Positions 17,363 to 26,179 of a stretch of DNA of 64,000 nt are shown in pieces. Position numbers and translations under genes: made by a program. The notes beneath the pieces are model-generated. The model was not told the DNA's origin, did no database searches, and worked only from the letters and a program-made list of their open reading frames with translations. Source of the stretch: Nocardia transvalensis (GTDB lineage: Bacteria > Actinomycetota > Actinomycetes > Mycobacteriales > Mycobacteriaceae). Position 1 is the stretch's first letter, and each line of letters starts with the position of its first letter. Location: positions 124,001 to 188,000 of the forward strand of contig NZ_JADLQQ010000013.1 of assembly GCF_015477765.1 (NCBI RefSeq), read 5' to 3'.

Positions 17363-18526
17363 TTGCCGTCTCTGCTTACTCAAAATTCCAATCAGCGTCG
17401 CTTGCTGCTGTCCACGGGCGCCGCATCGATCGAACGGTGCGATACGGCCTGGGGACCGCTAACGCCGTGGACCACCAGCGCTGATCATCTCGACCCGGCC
17501 CGTCGGATGCTGTTCTTCCTGGGGATCGGTCAACCCAGTCTGATGACCGCGTCTCCGGTGCCGGTGTTCGTGTCGGCGAAAAGACTGGCGCAGTACCGCT
17601 CTCGTGGCGAGAAGTTCCCGGTCAAAGCGATCCGGGCCCCGTATGCCGGGGACTCGGGAGCGTATTCGGCGATCATGCTGACCGCCGATCCGCGCGGGCA
17701 TCCCTGGTGGGCGCATCCCGACGAATACGGGGCGCTGTGGACTCGGCTGATCGAGGACATCGGGCCGCCGTTGTTCGTCGGGATCCAAGACGTGCCCTGC
17801 GAACCCGGATGCCTGCGGTTCACCGGATCGACCACAAGCCGGCATCAGCAGGCGACTCTGGAGAACTATCTGTATCTGTCCGAGCAGTTCGATTTCGTGC
17901 CGTGGCTGCCCACGTTGCAGGGCTGGCATCCGCACGACTACGTCGAGCACTACCACCGCTACCTCGAGGCCGGTATCGACCTGACGGGCCGGTGGGTCGG
18001 AATCGGAAGCGTCTGCCGCAAGAACCGCGCCCGAGACGTGGCCCGAGTCCTTGCCGCTCTCGCGCCGCTGGACATGAAAATGCACGGATACGGCGTGTCG
18101 TTGAATGCGCTCGCGTTGGCCGGTCACCTGCTCCACAGCAGTGATAGTCAAGCCTGGTCGATGGCCTCACGCACCGCCCATGTCCGGCTGCCTGGTTGTG
18201 TGCACCTGTCTCGCCCGGATCCGGTCACCGGCGAACGCGTGATCACCGATTGCCGAAATTGTTTCCGCTATGCCCTGTACTGGCGGGAAAAGGCCATGGA
18301 CGCGTTGCGTGCCTGCGCCGAGCGGGTCGTCGCCGCCGACCCCGGTCTGTGGTCCGATCCCGTTCCCGCGCGACCGATCCCACGCTCGCAGCGCCGGACC
18401 GCGGCGACCGGTGTGCGCTCCGACGTCCCGGCGTCCGCCCAGATTTCGCTGTTCGATGCGTTGCCCACCCGCGCGGCGCCTTTGCGCGATCCCATCCCAC
18501 TCCCGGCCATCGGCAACGTGGCCTGA
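17363..18526 (+). CDS. DpdA-like (TGT-fold) deazapurine DNA modification protein
   Basis: A 387-aa protein related to tRNA-guanine transglycosylases and to DpdA, which swaps guanine in DNA for a 7-deazaguanine. Supporting motifs are APYAGDSGAYSAI with the DSG(A/G) catalytic Asp, FDFVPWLPTLQGW, VGIGSVCRKN, KMHGYGVSLNAL, and SSDSQAWSMASRTAHVRLPG with a second Asp where the TGT nucleophile is expected. A late Cys pair (DCRNCF) is also present. The TTG start at 17363 has GGGAGG just before it and gives an N-terminus MPSLLTQNSNQRRLLL; the ORF itself is open further upstream. Nested hairpin copy 1 lies 100 bp upstream. A methyltransferase-like gene follows 15 bp downstream. No preQ0 synthesis genes are visible here, so the base precursor would come from the host or from outside the window. 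Confidence 0.72.
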   Translation: MPSLLTQNSNQRRLLLSTGAASIERCDTAWGPLTPWTTSADHLDPARRMLFFLGIGQPSLMTASPVPVFVSAKRLAQYRSRGEKFPVKAIRAPYAGDSGAYSAIMLTADPRGHPWWAHPDEYGALWTRLIEDIGPPLFVGIQDVPCEPGCLRFTGSTTSRHQQATLENYLYLSEQFDFVPWLPTLQGWHPHDYVEHYHRYLEAGIDLTGRWVGIGSVCRKNRARDVARVLAALAPLDMKMHGYGVSLNALALAGHLLHSSDSQAWSMASRTAHVRLPGCVHLSRPDPVTGERVITDCRNCFRYALYWREKAMDALRACAERVVAADPGLWSDPVPARPIPRSQRRTAATGVRSDVPASAQISLFDALPTRAAPLRDPIPLPAIGNVA

Positions 18527-18541
18527 GCGAAAGAAGTTCCT

Positions 18542-19396
18542 ATGTCTACGACATTGAGCAGGAGCCAAGCCAAACTGCACCGTGAAGCGTGCCTGTTGAT
18601 CGACGCCGACCGCGACCTCGACGACGAGGAGAAGCGATTCGTCCTGGATCACTGGCAGGAGGCCGCCAACCCCGAGCATTGTTTGGACGGAGCGTATTTC
18701 ACGCCCCTGGGCCTCGCGGGCGTCATGCAGATCGACGTGGTGGGTAGCCGTATCGTCGATCTGTGTGCCGGAATCGGGCACTTGAGTTTCGCGTGCCGCA
18801 ACCTGCTGGATCACCGGTGGAACGGTGAACGGGTTCGCGAATTCGTCTGCGTCGAACGCAACCCGGAGTACGTCCGGATCGGCATGCGGATCATGCCCGA
18901 GGCCACCTGGATCTGCGCTGACGTCCTCACCGTACCCACCATGCGGCTGCGTTCATTCGACACCGCGATCGCCAATCCGCCCTTCGGGCCGATCCCCCGC
19001 TCGGGCGACGCTCCGCGTTACCACGGTCCGCGATTCGAGTTCCACGTCATCGGCATCGCGGCACGACTGGCGCGCCACGGCGTGTTCCTCGTCCCGCAAC
19101 AGTCGGCACCGTTCAGCTACAGCGGAAAATCCTGCTACGTCGAGGATCCGGACGCCGAGTATCAGAAGTTTCACACGGCGACCGGGATCACGCTCGAGCC
19201 TGGCTGCAGCATCGACACCACCTACTACGCCGACGACTGGCACCAGCGGCCGATCGCCACCGAAGTCGTCGTGTGCGATTTCACCGAACAGCCCTCCGCA
19301 ACCGTCGGCACCGACCACCGTGTCCCGGCGACCGGTCGCCGGTTCAGCGTGCCCACCACGACAACGCATGAGCCCGTCAGTCGGCCCGCAGCGTAG
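18542..19396 (+). CDS. SAM-dependent DNA methyltransferase-like protein (NPPF type)
   Basis: A 284-aa class I methyltransferase fold. An N-terminal YFTPLGLAGVMQ helix leads into motif I, IVDLCAGIGHLS (near residue 77), then CVERNPEYVRIGMRI as the acidic second strand, ADVLTVP, and motif IV ANPPFG (near residue 149). NPPF is the catalytic motif of N6-adenine (and some N4-cytosine) methyltransferases. The later FLVPQQSAPFSYSG segment is phage-like. No separate target-recognition domain is obvious. It lies 15 bp after the dpdA-like gene and 16 bp before the next, so it is in the same operon. Whether it methylates DNA or acts on a modified base is unknown. Confidence 0.7.
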   Translation: MSTTLSRSQAKLHREACLLIDADRDLDDEEKRFVLDHWQEAANPEHCLDGAYFTPLGLAGVMQIDVVGSRIVDLCAGIGHLSFACRNLLDHRWNGERVREFVCVERNPEYVRIGMRIMPEATWICADVLTVPTMRLRSFDTAIANPPFGPIPRSGDAPRYHGPRFEFHVIGIAARLARHGVFLVPQQSAPFSYSGKSCYVEDPDAEYQKFHTATGITLEPGCSIDTTYYADDWHQRPIATEVVVCDFTEQPSATVGTDHRVPATGRRFSVPTTTTHEPVSRPAA

Positions 19397-19412
19397 AGCT
19401 GGAGGCTCGCAC

Positions 19413-20420
19413 ATGTGTCCGCCGTCCCTCGACGCCAACGTAATTCGACGGTATCGGGCTGCCCGCGCCGACGGGATGTCTGCCGCAGCGGCCTACGGTC
19501 ACGCGACCACGCCCGAACCAGCGCATGCCTATGAATGTTATGGCGATGATGCCGTTCGTTTCCTGCTCGACGATCCGGACTTGACGGGCCTCGTCATCAT
19601 CGCGAGGACTACCCCCGATGACGATCCGGACCGGTCATGGTTGGGCGAGTACACCAATGCCTGGTCCCCCGACGTCATTGCCCGCGACCACGCCACACCC
19701 ACCTGCTATCCGCGGTACTTTCTCCCCCGCTCCACCATCGCACAGCGTCGGGCAGACTTGTCGGCACTCGGGTATGCCCGCGGGCCCGCGCACGTCGAGG
19801 CCGAGCGACAGGTCCGCGAAGATGCTCGGCTGTTCACCGAACTCGACGCCCGGATCATCACGGTGTCGGTGCACAAGGCAGGTGTACTGCTCAGCGAGAC
19901 GTCTGTCGGAGCAGATTTCGATCCGAAGGCCAGCTTCGAGGACCAGCTCGCCAATTTCGCGTCCGATATTCTCGACGAGGCGATCACCGAGGCCCGCGCC
20001 GCCCTGCCTCTGCTCATCAGCGCACTCGCCGACGACCGTGAACCTCACCGCAGGTCGAGTGCAACCCCAGCGGCAGATTCATCCTCCACCGGCACGCCGA
20101 TCGTCGTCGCCGACGAGCCGTGGGGATCGCTTCGCTCCGAACAGGACCGATCGGGACACACTGTGCTGCACATCGATCCGGTCGACCCCGAAACGAAGGC
20201 GCGGGTTTTCCTGCGCGGCACCGAACTCGTTGATGACCGGATCACTCGCGACGAGGTCGATGTCACGGTGTATGGCGGTGAACGCGACGATCGCCGGGTG
20301 GTGCATGTCGACACCTTCGATCACACCGGACCGATTCGCATCAACCTCAACGATGGACCAGCGGTGTATCACGGTGACCCCGCGACCGGCGAGCGGTTCA
20401 CCGACAACACCGACTTCTGA
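19413..20420 (+). CDS. Uncharacterised conjugative-element protein (335 aa)
   Basis: I do not recognise a domain with a known role. ATG 19413 has GGAGG nearby. The N-terminal part has AARADGMSAAAAYGHATTPEPAHAYE, a helix-like opening that resembles other actinobacterial plasmid proteins, and then an acidic segment. A central helical region (FEDQLANFASDILDEAITEARA) leads to a Ser/Ala/Thr linker near residue 210-225. The C-terminal 110 residues are rich in beta-forming, acidic stretches (TVLHIDPVDPETKARVFLRG). It closes the dpdA-like operon and is followed within 20 bp by nested hairpin copy 2. Confidence 0.6.
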   Translation: MCPPSLDANVIRRYRAARADGMSAAAAYGHATTPEPAHAYECYGDDAVRFLLDDPDLTGLVIIARTTPDDDPDRSWLGEYTNAWSPDVIARDHATPTCYPRYFLPRSTIAQRRADLSALGYARGPAHVEAERQVREDARLFTELDARIITVSVHKAGVLLSETSVGADFDPKASFEDQLANFASDILDEAITEARAALPLLISALADDREPHRRSSATPAADSSSTGTPIVVADEPWGSLRSEQDRSGHTVLHIDPVDPETKARVFLRGTELVDDRITRDEVDVTVYGGERDDRRVVHVDTFDHTGPIRINLNDGPAVYHGDPATGERFTDNTDF

Positions 20421-20438
20421 ATAGTCGCGTCGCCGGTT

Positions 20439-20564
20439 CCGTTCTGCGGGCGCTCGGAGATGGTGCCGACGGCGGTCGGTCGTGTGTCAAGCCCGCGGGG
20501 AAAGCGCCCGCGGGCTTGACACCCTTCCCGCCGCCGCGGCTGCCGAAGCGCGCCCCGCAGAACG
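20439..20564. repeat. Nested hairpin element, copy 2 (upstream of SLOG gene)
   Basis: The outer arms CCGTTCTGCGGG (from 20439) and CCCGCAGAACGG (ending 20564) pair, with one bulged base before a further CGC/GCG. The inner arms GTGTCAAGCCCGCGGG (20484-20499) and 20507-20522 pair perfectly around GAAAGCG. Compared with copy 3, the inner stem has one C-G pair where copy 3 has T-A, a compensatory change. Confidence 0.9.
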
Positions 20565-20647
20565 GGCCCGGTGTCGAGACCGATTGCGCTCAAACACTTT
20601 CCGGCTCTCACCGGCACCGGTAGCCGCTTCCCTTCCTGGAGGTTGTC

Positions 20648-21148
20648 GTGTCCACAGCAATGTTCAGCCAGCCCACCTTCGACCGCGATGCCGTGCGCCT
20701 GGAATTGGCCGTCACCATCTCGCACACTCCACCACCGGTGCCCGACGCCCCGTTGGGTCGGAGCCGCCGGATCCTGATCACTGGTTCCCGCAGTTGGACC
20801 GACCGCGCCACCATCCGGGCGGCGCTGGCTGAGGTGTGGTCCCCGGACGTGGTGCTGGTGTCGGGGGCCTGCCCGCGTGGCGCCGACGCGCAATGCGAGG
20901 CGTGCTGGCAGGCATGGGACGGCCGGGTCGAGCGACATCCCGCTGACTGGGACCGGTTCGGACGCCGCGCCGGGTTCGTGCGCAACGAGCAGATGGTGCG
21001 AGCCGGCGCCGATCTGTGTCTGGCGTTCATCCGCAACGAATCGCCCGGTGCCAGCCACACCGTCCGCCTGGCCCAGCAAGCGGGCATTCCGACGCGGATC
21101 TTCCGCACTACCGATACCCCGACCGTGGCCGACCATGCCCGCGGCTGA
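20648..21148 (+). CDS. SLOG-family (DUF2493/YspA-like) nucleotide-binding protein
   Basis: A 166-aa protein with a GTG start and GGAGG seven bases upstream. After a 38-residue lead, the SLOG Rossmann-like fold begins with RRILITGSRSWTDRATIRAAL and continues VVLVSGACPRGADAQCEACW, HPADWDRFGRRAGFVRNEQM and ADLCLAFIRNESPGASHTVRLA. The GSRSW and SGACPRGAD motifs are the ligand loops of this family. SLOG domains bind or process nucleotides, and many occur in phage and mobile-element conflict systems. The 3' end overlaps the PP-loop gene by 14 bp, indicating coupled translation and probably joint action. Hairpin copy 2 lies 84 bp upstream. Confidence 0.8.
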   Translation: MSTAMFSQPTFDRDAVRLELAVTISHTPPPVPDAPLGRSRRILITGSRSWTDRATIRAALAEVWSPDVVLVSGACPRGADAQCEACWQAWDGRVERHPADWDRFGRRAGFVRNEQMVRAGADLCLAFIRNESPGASHTVRLAQQAGIPTRIFRTTDTPTVADHARG

Positions 21149-22469
21149 CGCCCTGTTCGACCTGCCGGCACCCAGCCACGACGCAGTCGTGCCGATCTGC
21201 TGGTCGTATGGGATGGGCGCTGAGAGCACGGCCGGAGTCGTGCGCAGCCTGCTGGAACCGGGCTTCGGCCCTCCGGAGTTACTCGAGGATTTCTCCAATC
21301 TCATCGTGATGACCGCCCAGACCGGCGACGAGTGGGCCTCCACTTGCGAGCTGGTGACGCGATTCGTGCTGCCGATCTTGACCGACCATCACGTCCGGAT
21401 GGTCGAGGTCGCTCGCGCCGGACCGGCCGTCGAAGACGGGATCGTCGTGTTGCAGGACACCCGCGAACCGGTCCGCCTGCACCCCGACCCCGACAAGGAC
21501 GGGTTTTTCAGTCTGAGCCGCGAGAACCGCCGTAACGGTGTGATGCCGCAGCTCGGCGGTACCCGCAAGTGTTCAATCAAGGCGAAAGGATGGCCGCTGG
21601 ACAATTGGCGGGCCCGTGAACTCGGCTCGGACCCGTATCTGCATGCGGTCGGCTACAACATCGAGGAGGGCGGCCGGATCCTGACCGATTCGGCCGTGCA
21701 ATTCGGCGGTCGCCGCCGCCCTTTCTATCCGATCCACGAAAGCGGCTGGACCAGGCAACAGTGCAGGCAATACCTCTACGACCTGTTCGGGGTGTGGTGG
21801 CCCAAATCCCTATGCCGTCAATGCTGTTTCGTTTCGCGCGATGAATGGCCCGAACAGCTCGCCCGCTTCAACGCGGCACCGGCCGAGGGTGTTCATCACC
21901 TGATCGACGAGTACATGGCCGTGGCGTTGAACCGCCATGCCGGGCTGTTCGGTCGCGCGGGCACGCTCGCAGCGCGTCTCGAACGTGACGCCGCCGTCGA
22001 GGTGCTGCAGCTGGCCGAGCAGGAACTGGCGACGATCGAATGGGCGCTGTATCGGGTCCGACGCTGCTACCTGGCCCCGGCGCAAGCGTGGCGATCAGTA
22101 GAGATCGCCCACCGCGGCGACCGTGACACCGAACGCCAGCTGCTACACCGTCTTGCCCGTGGCCTCGGTCGCGAACCTGTGACCGAAGCCGGTCACACTC
22201 GGCTGTGGCTCGCACATCGGACCTCTGACCGCTACCCGCACGTCGAGTCCTTCTACGTCGCCGCGCCTGCCGAAGTCCGTCCGAAACAACGCACTGGCTT
22301 CGAGTTGCGCTTCGCCGCCCACGTAACCAACGAACTGCTCGAACTCGACATCGCCGCCGCCGATCTCGTCCGTGCCCTGACCGACCACCCGCCCGCTGCA
22401 TCCCCATCGAGTAAGTCCGGCCCGATCCGCATTGCTCCTCAACCGACCAGGACCGAGACGAGTACATGA
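21135..22469 (+). CDS. PP-loop ATP pyrophosphatase (PAPS reductase/DndC-like superfamily)
   Basis: A 444-aa protein beginning inside the SLOG gene. The P-loop is ICWSYGMGAESTAGVVRSLL (near residue 18), an SxGxxS-type PP-loop, followed by IVMTAQTGDEWASTCELV, which parallels the FADTG step of PAPS reductase-like enzymes. A Cys at GGTRKCSIKAKGWPLDNW and the pair CRQCCF (about residues 140 and 225-230) could bind Zn or an iron-sulfur cluster. The C-terminal half is helical. Relatives use ATP to activate a substrate by adenylation (sulfur transfer to DNA in DndC, base modification in QueC). The partner and chemistry here are unknown. Co-location with DpdA-like and methyltransferase genes suggests nucleobase modification (inference). 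Confidence 0.7.
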   Translation: MPAADALFDLPAPSHDAVVPICWSYGMGAESTAGVVRSLLEPGFGPPELLEDFSNLIVMTAQTGDEWASTCELVTRFVLPILTDHHVRMVEVARAGPAVEDGIVVLQDTREPVRLHPDPDKDGFFSLSRENRRNGVMPQLGGTRKCSIKAKGWPLDNWRARELGSDPYLHAVGYNIEEGGRILTDSAVQFGGRRRPFYPIHESGWTRQQCRQYLYDLFGVWWPKSLCRQCCFVSRDEWPEQLARFNAAPAEGVHHLIDEYMAVALNRHAGLFGRAGTLAARLERDAAVEVLQLAEQELATIEWALYRVRRCYLAPAQAWRSVEIAHRGDRDTERQLLHRLARGLGREPVTEAGHTRLWLAHRTSDRYPHVESFYVAAPAEVRPKQRTGFELRFAAHVTNELLELDIAAADLVRALTDHPPAASPSSKSGPIRIAPQPTRTETST

Positions 22470-22885
22470 CCGAGGACAGTTTGGACATCACCCCGCACAT
22501 CCCACCGATCGCGCTCACCGCCACTACACCGCCAGCCGACGGTCCCGCCTTCGAAGTCTGGACCGCCGACTACACCACCAAATTCGGTGTCGTCTACCAA
22601 CGCGGCGGCATATGGATCGCGTCGTCCAACATCGAGTTTCCTAGCCCTTTCCACGCCCGCGACGACGCAATCGCGATACTGGCCATGTTCCGGGGGAAAT
22701 TCCCGACCCCAGCGAACCCCGATGAGACCCCCGACGGCGTCGACACCACCGACCACCGGCTCAACGAACTGCGCTTTCCAATGCGCCAAGTCCTTGACCG
22801 AATAGATCTGCGCCGCCCCGACGCCCCGCCCCGACATCGTGAGCCGATCACCGACCCACCCAGGCGCACGGACGCGTCTCGGTGA
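22466..22885 (+). CDS. Uncharacterised small protein (139 aa) coupled to PP-loop gene
   Basis: Starts with an ATGA overlap on the PP-loop stop. Its core, FEVWTADYTTKFGVVYQRGGIWIASSNIEFPSPFHARDDAIA up to about residue 85, looks like a small alpha/beta domain with aromatic residues; a Pro/Arg-rich tail follows. I do not recognise a family. Its position makes it part of the SLOG/PP-loop transcript. DNA right after its stop is broken coding sequence, so it may be the last intact gene of that operon. Confidence 0.6.
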   Translation: MTEDSLDITPHIPPIALTATTPPADGPAFEVWTADYTTKFGVVYQRGGIWIASSNIEFPSPFHARDDAIAILAMFRGKFPTPANPDETPDGVDTTDHRLNELRFPMRQVLDRIDLRRPDAPPRHREPITDPPRRTDASR

Positions 22886-23167
22886 CATGCACGAGGCGCC
22901 TGCAATCTGTCTCGGACCTGGTCAGCGACGCTGTCCGGGCCCGGAGCACTCGTCACCGATACCGATCTCAAGCTTCAGGCCAACGGCGACGACGATTCCG
23001 ATTGCTCGGGGTTCTACGTCATCCTGCACAACCGCCACAGCCGTCAACGCATGATCGAGCTCACCACCGGTTGGACCGAATTCGATTTCCCGGACAAACA
23101 CCTCCCGCTCATCGACGGGTCCGGGACTGCTTGCTCCAAGTCGTCTCAGCAGCAAACAGCCTGCTGA
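22886..23167 (+). pseudogene. Frameshifted remnant of a small gene
   Basis: No single frame is open from a good start. A recognisable coding stretch, GDDDSDCSGFYVILHN...RMIELTTGWTEFDFPD, occupies one frame from about 22952 to the TGA at 23165-23167 with GC-rich third positions. The sequence that should precede it (DLVSDAVRARSTRHRYR) is in a different frame, and the only ATG (22887) is in the third. This reads as one ancestral gene with two frame changes. A genuine short gene starting at a rare codon is less likely. Confidence 0.5.
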
Positions 23168-23186
23168 TCATCGTTGCCGGACGGCA

Positions 23187-23624
23187 ATGACCGTCTGGAT
23201 GCTCGTCGGACCGACGGCCGCGTACGGGGCTCGTACCGAACGCTGGCTGATCTGCTTCAGTACCTCGGTGTCGGGCAGCGTCGCAACTATCACCGACTGA
23301 ACCAATCCCCCTGCACCGACCGCCGTAGCACACGCCGTAGTCCGCGTGCATGGCGAAATGCAGGACGACATCGCTCTGCATCACCTCGGCTATCTGCGTA
23401 TCAAGACGTCGCATCCCACCGAGAACACGGATTGATTTGTCGTCCGGGTCATCGGCATCGCCCCCACTGACACCGACAGCCAGCACACCGCGCCAGTCCC
23501 GACCGCGACTCCGCCACCTCCTCGGTCCCGCATCTGGGATCGGCTTGCTCGAGCATCGCCCGACGCCCCTCGCGTCCAGCCAGCTCTCTCACCCGTCGAC
23601 TACACCTTCGTCGGAAGGACGTAA
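23187..23624 (+). pseudogene. Remnant gene with two in-frame TGA stops
   Basis: One frame runs from ATG 23187 to TAA 23622-23624 except for TGA codons at 23298-23300 and 23433-23435. The three segments begin MTVWMLVGPTAAYGAR, contain VVRVHGEMQDDIALHHLGYL, and end SRIWDRLARASPDAP...PVDYTFVGRT. High GC3 across all three pieces suggests a recently broken gene. No selenocysteine or suppressor system is visible, so decay is the simplest reading. The product is not recognised. The TAA lies four bases before the next intact start. Confidence 0.5.
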
Positions 23625-23628
23625 TCAG

Positions 23629-25008
23629 ATGAGCCACATCACTATTCGCCACAATCGTCAACTCGGCACTCTTGTCTACGGAACATACCGCGGCATGTCG
23701 GGGATCGGGAAGGCGCTCACCGAGTGGCCCTGCAACTTCCGGGGGTCGGAGAACCTTCCCGAGGATGACGAGTTGGGTGATCCGTACTGGTATCTCCCGC
23801 ACTCGCGGCGCCGACGAGCCGACACATACAAGATCGACACTGCGGTCGCGCGACTGCGGGAACTCGGTCACGAGGTCGAGATCGAGATCGACGACACGAC
23901 GCCGGCGGTCGACTTCGCCGGATTCATGCAGGAAAAGTACGACCGAGCCGATGACCGGGCTGCTTACCAGCAGTACATGGCCCGGCGCGAGTTCTGGACA
24001 TCGGACACCATCCGAGCGGCCAACCAGCGCACTTACGACATGCTCAACGGTCAGCCGATTCTCGTCGGCCATCATTCCGAACGTCGTCATCGTCGCTTGC
24101 TGGATCGGCTGTGGAAGCGTGAGGGCAAGGCGTGGGCGCTCTACGACAAGGCCAAACATCGCATCGATCGTGCGGCGGCGGCAGCGAATTTCCGTGCTTA
24201 CAAGGAGAACCCGGGCACCACGCAACGCCGAATCCTCGGCATCGAGACCGACCTTCGCCGCATCGGCCGCGCTCTCGAGGACAACGGTGACCGGTGGTCT
24301 GATCACGCGCTGGCGATCACGCGTGCCGACATCGTGGAGAAACTCGAGGAAATCGACTACTGGTGGCGGATCCTCGACGACGCCGGTGTGCGCGTCTGGG
24401 GTCCGGACGATTTCGCAGTCGGTGACTTCGTCTCCTGGAGCCAGGGGCGCTGGCACGAGGTCGCCCGCGTCAACCCGAAATCGGTCAGCGTCGCCGGTCT
24501 CTACGACACCGTCGGCGGTCGAGTCCAAACCATGGCCGGGCTGACCCGCCGCAACGGTCGCCCGCAGCCACTGCCGTATCACAAGGTGATCGGCCATCTC
24601 ACCGCCACGCAGGCCCGTGAGCAGTTCCCCGAGCTCTTCGCGGTCCTCGACGCCGCACCGGTCCGTCCACGTCCGAGCAAGAAGCGTGGCAGCGTCAAAC
24701 TCCATCACCACCCCGCCGCCGAGGGCGAACGCTGGCAATGGCGAGTCGGCGACATCGAGTACCACGCGTTCTGGCGTCATCCGCAGAACTGGTGGCGCGG
24801 CGAGCTCGAGCCGGTGACCGAGCCAGGCGTCATCCACATCACGGCGTATCGAGCCGGCAAAACACCCACTTTCGTATCCCGCGGCGAAGCTGTCGAAGTC
24901 GCGGTGGCGGAGGTTGCGATCGAGGGCGACATCGCGTGGGTCGAGGAGGTCCACAACCAACTGCGGGACCACGTCCAAACCCATTACGCCAGCCGTGCCG
25001 CCGCCTGA
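23629..25008 (+). CDS. DUF3560 domain-containing protein
   Basis: A 459-aa protein. Typical DUF3560 features are the N-terminal ITIRHNRQLGTLVYGTYRG, the RADTYKIDTAVARLRELGHE segment (near residue 62), EIEIDD, and the strongly conserved GQPILVGHHSERRHRRLLDR (near residue 140) followed by long charged helices with DKAKHRIDRAAAAANFRAY. The C-terminal third has aromatic-rich motifs (EIDYWWRILDDAGVRVWGPDD; VGDFVSW) and a basic PSKKRGSVK linker. The family is found on actinobacterial plasmids and phages without known function. ATG 23629 follows the end of the decayed gene. Confidence 0.75.
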   Translation: MSHITIRHNRQLGTLVYGTYRGMSGIGKALTEWPCNFRGSENLPEDDELGDPYWYLPHSRRRRADTYKIDTAVARLRELGHEVEIEIDDTTPAVDFAGFMQEKYDRADDRAAYQQYMARREFWTSDTIRAANQRTYDMLNGQPILVGHHSERRHRRLLDRLWKREGKAWALYDKAKHRIDRAAAAANFRAYKENPGTTQRRILGIETDLRRIGRALEDNGDRWSDHALAITRADIVEKLEEIDYWWRILDDAGVRVWGPDDFAVGDFVSWSQGRWHEVARVNPKSVSVAGLYDTVGGRVQTMAGLTRRNGRPQPLPYHKVIGHLTATQAREQFPELFAVLDAAPVRPRPSKKRGSVKLHHHPAAEGERWQWRVGDIEYHAFWRHPQNWWRGELEPVTEPGVIHITAYRAGKTPTFVSRGEAVEVAVAEVAIEGDIAWVEEVHNQLRDHVQTHYASRAAA

Positions 25009-25161
25009 CGCACTGGGGCCGTCGCCGTCCGCCTCGCCTGGCTGCGGAACAAGGACCGCTCACCCTCGACGTGTGGCGGCCTGCGTTCCGGTTCTGTACC
25101 AAGCCCCCACCCGACACTAATTGTATTGCGCCCCAAGCGCTCCAACTCACCTGGAGTTGTC

Positions 25162-25941
25162 ATGCCCGACCCACTTAAAGAAGTTCGGCGCGCGTTGACC
25201 GAGACCGAAATCAGTGCCCTCGCCGAAGGGATCGCCAGCGCGACGTCGATGGCGGAGTTGGTCGATGCCGCGGTCCGCGGCCTGTTCGACACACTGCTGG
25301 CGGACCACGGCAACCGGTTCGATGACTTCGACCGCGATAACCCGCTCGATCCGGGACGCTTCGCGATCCCGACCACCCAGTGGCAGGCGCTCGCCGGTGC
25401 GGTGACCTCCCGCGCCGACCAATGGGGCGCTGCCATCACGATCGGATTGGAGTTGGTCAATATCTGGCCGAGTACCTTCGAGGACCCGGCCGTGCCCGAA
25501 CCGCAGCTGACCGTCGTCGACCGTCGCCCGCACCAGTTCGACATCCACGTCAGCCGCGATGCCGCCGACGAGATCGCCAAGTGTGAAGACCACCTCTCGT
25601 CGCTGGCCGACTATTACGGCCCGACATCGACGCACTACCTCGACGCGATGCGCAGCTGGCACAGCCTGGTGGTCGGGTTGTTCACCACCCGCCGCGGCGC
25701 CGACACCACCGTGACCCGTGACGGTCGTCTCTCGCTGCTGGTCAGCTGCGACCACCTGATCTACGCCGCGGTATTCCACGGATGGCGCCGCAATTGCACC
25801 GACCCCGCCTGCCACGCGACCGCGTCCGATGACGGATCCTGGCGCAAGCCGTACGACGACGCGCCTATTCTCGACCACGCGCACACGCCCAGCTATCCGT
25901 TCGACGCACCCCAGCCCGGCGCTTGGTCGTTCCACTCGTAG
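25162..25941 (+). CDS. Uncharacterised protein (259 aa)
   Basis: Start ATG 25162, preceded by CTGGAGTTGTC. The product is acidic and mostly helical, with a dense central part (DAADEIAKCEDHLSSLADYY; LDAMRSWHSLVVGLFTTRRG) and a late Cys/His-containing stretch (RRNCTDPACHATASDDG) that could bind a metal. Tail residues HTPSYPFDAPQPGAWSFHS are Pro/aromatic rich. No known family was recognised. It stands alone between gaps of about 150 and 240 bp that show no convincing gene. Confidence 0.55.
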   Translation: MPDPLKEVRRALTETEISALAEGIASATSMAELVDAAVRGLFDTLLADHGNRFDDFDRDNPLDPGRFAIPTTQWQALAGAVTSRADQWGAAITIGLELVNIWPSTFEDPAVPEPQLTVVDRRPHQFDIHVSRDAADEIAKCEDHLSSLADYYGPTSTHYLDAMRSWHSLVVGLFTTRRGADTTVTRDGRLSLLVSCDHLIYAAVFHGWRRNCTDPACHATASDDGSWRKPYDDAPILDHAHTPSYPFDAPQPGAWSFHS

Positions 25942-26179
25942 ATCCCAGACGACGAGCCCATCGACGGCGCACTCCGGCGCTTCCCGCCGGAGAACCGCCT
26001 GCTGGTGATCATCTCCGACGGCGATTCGAACATGAGCCCCCGCCACCGAGAACAGGCTCGATCGGAGACTGATCCCCGCTGATCAGGCCCTTTCAATTCC
26101 CCGCACACCCACCGCGCCGACGTTACCGCTGAGAGCCAGAACGCGCGTGAAACACAGTCCGGCAGAAAGGCATCGGCAC

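Noticed and set aside
25942..26179. Small gene in the gap after the 259-aa protein
   Set aside because: Short frames only, with no start signal or consistent codon use.
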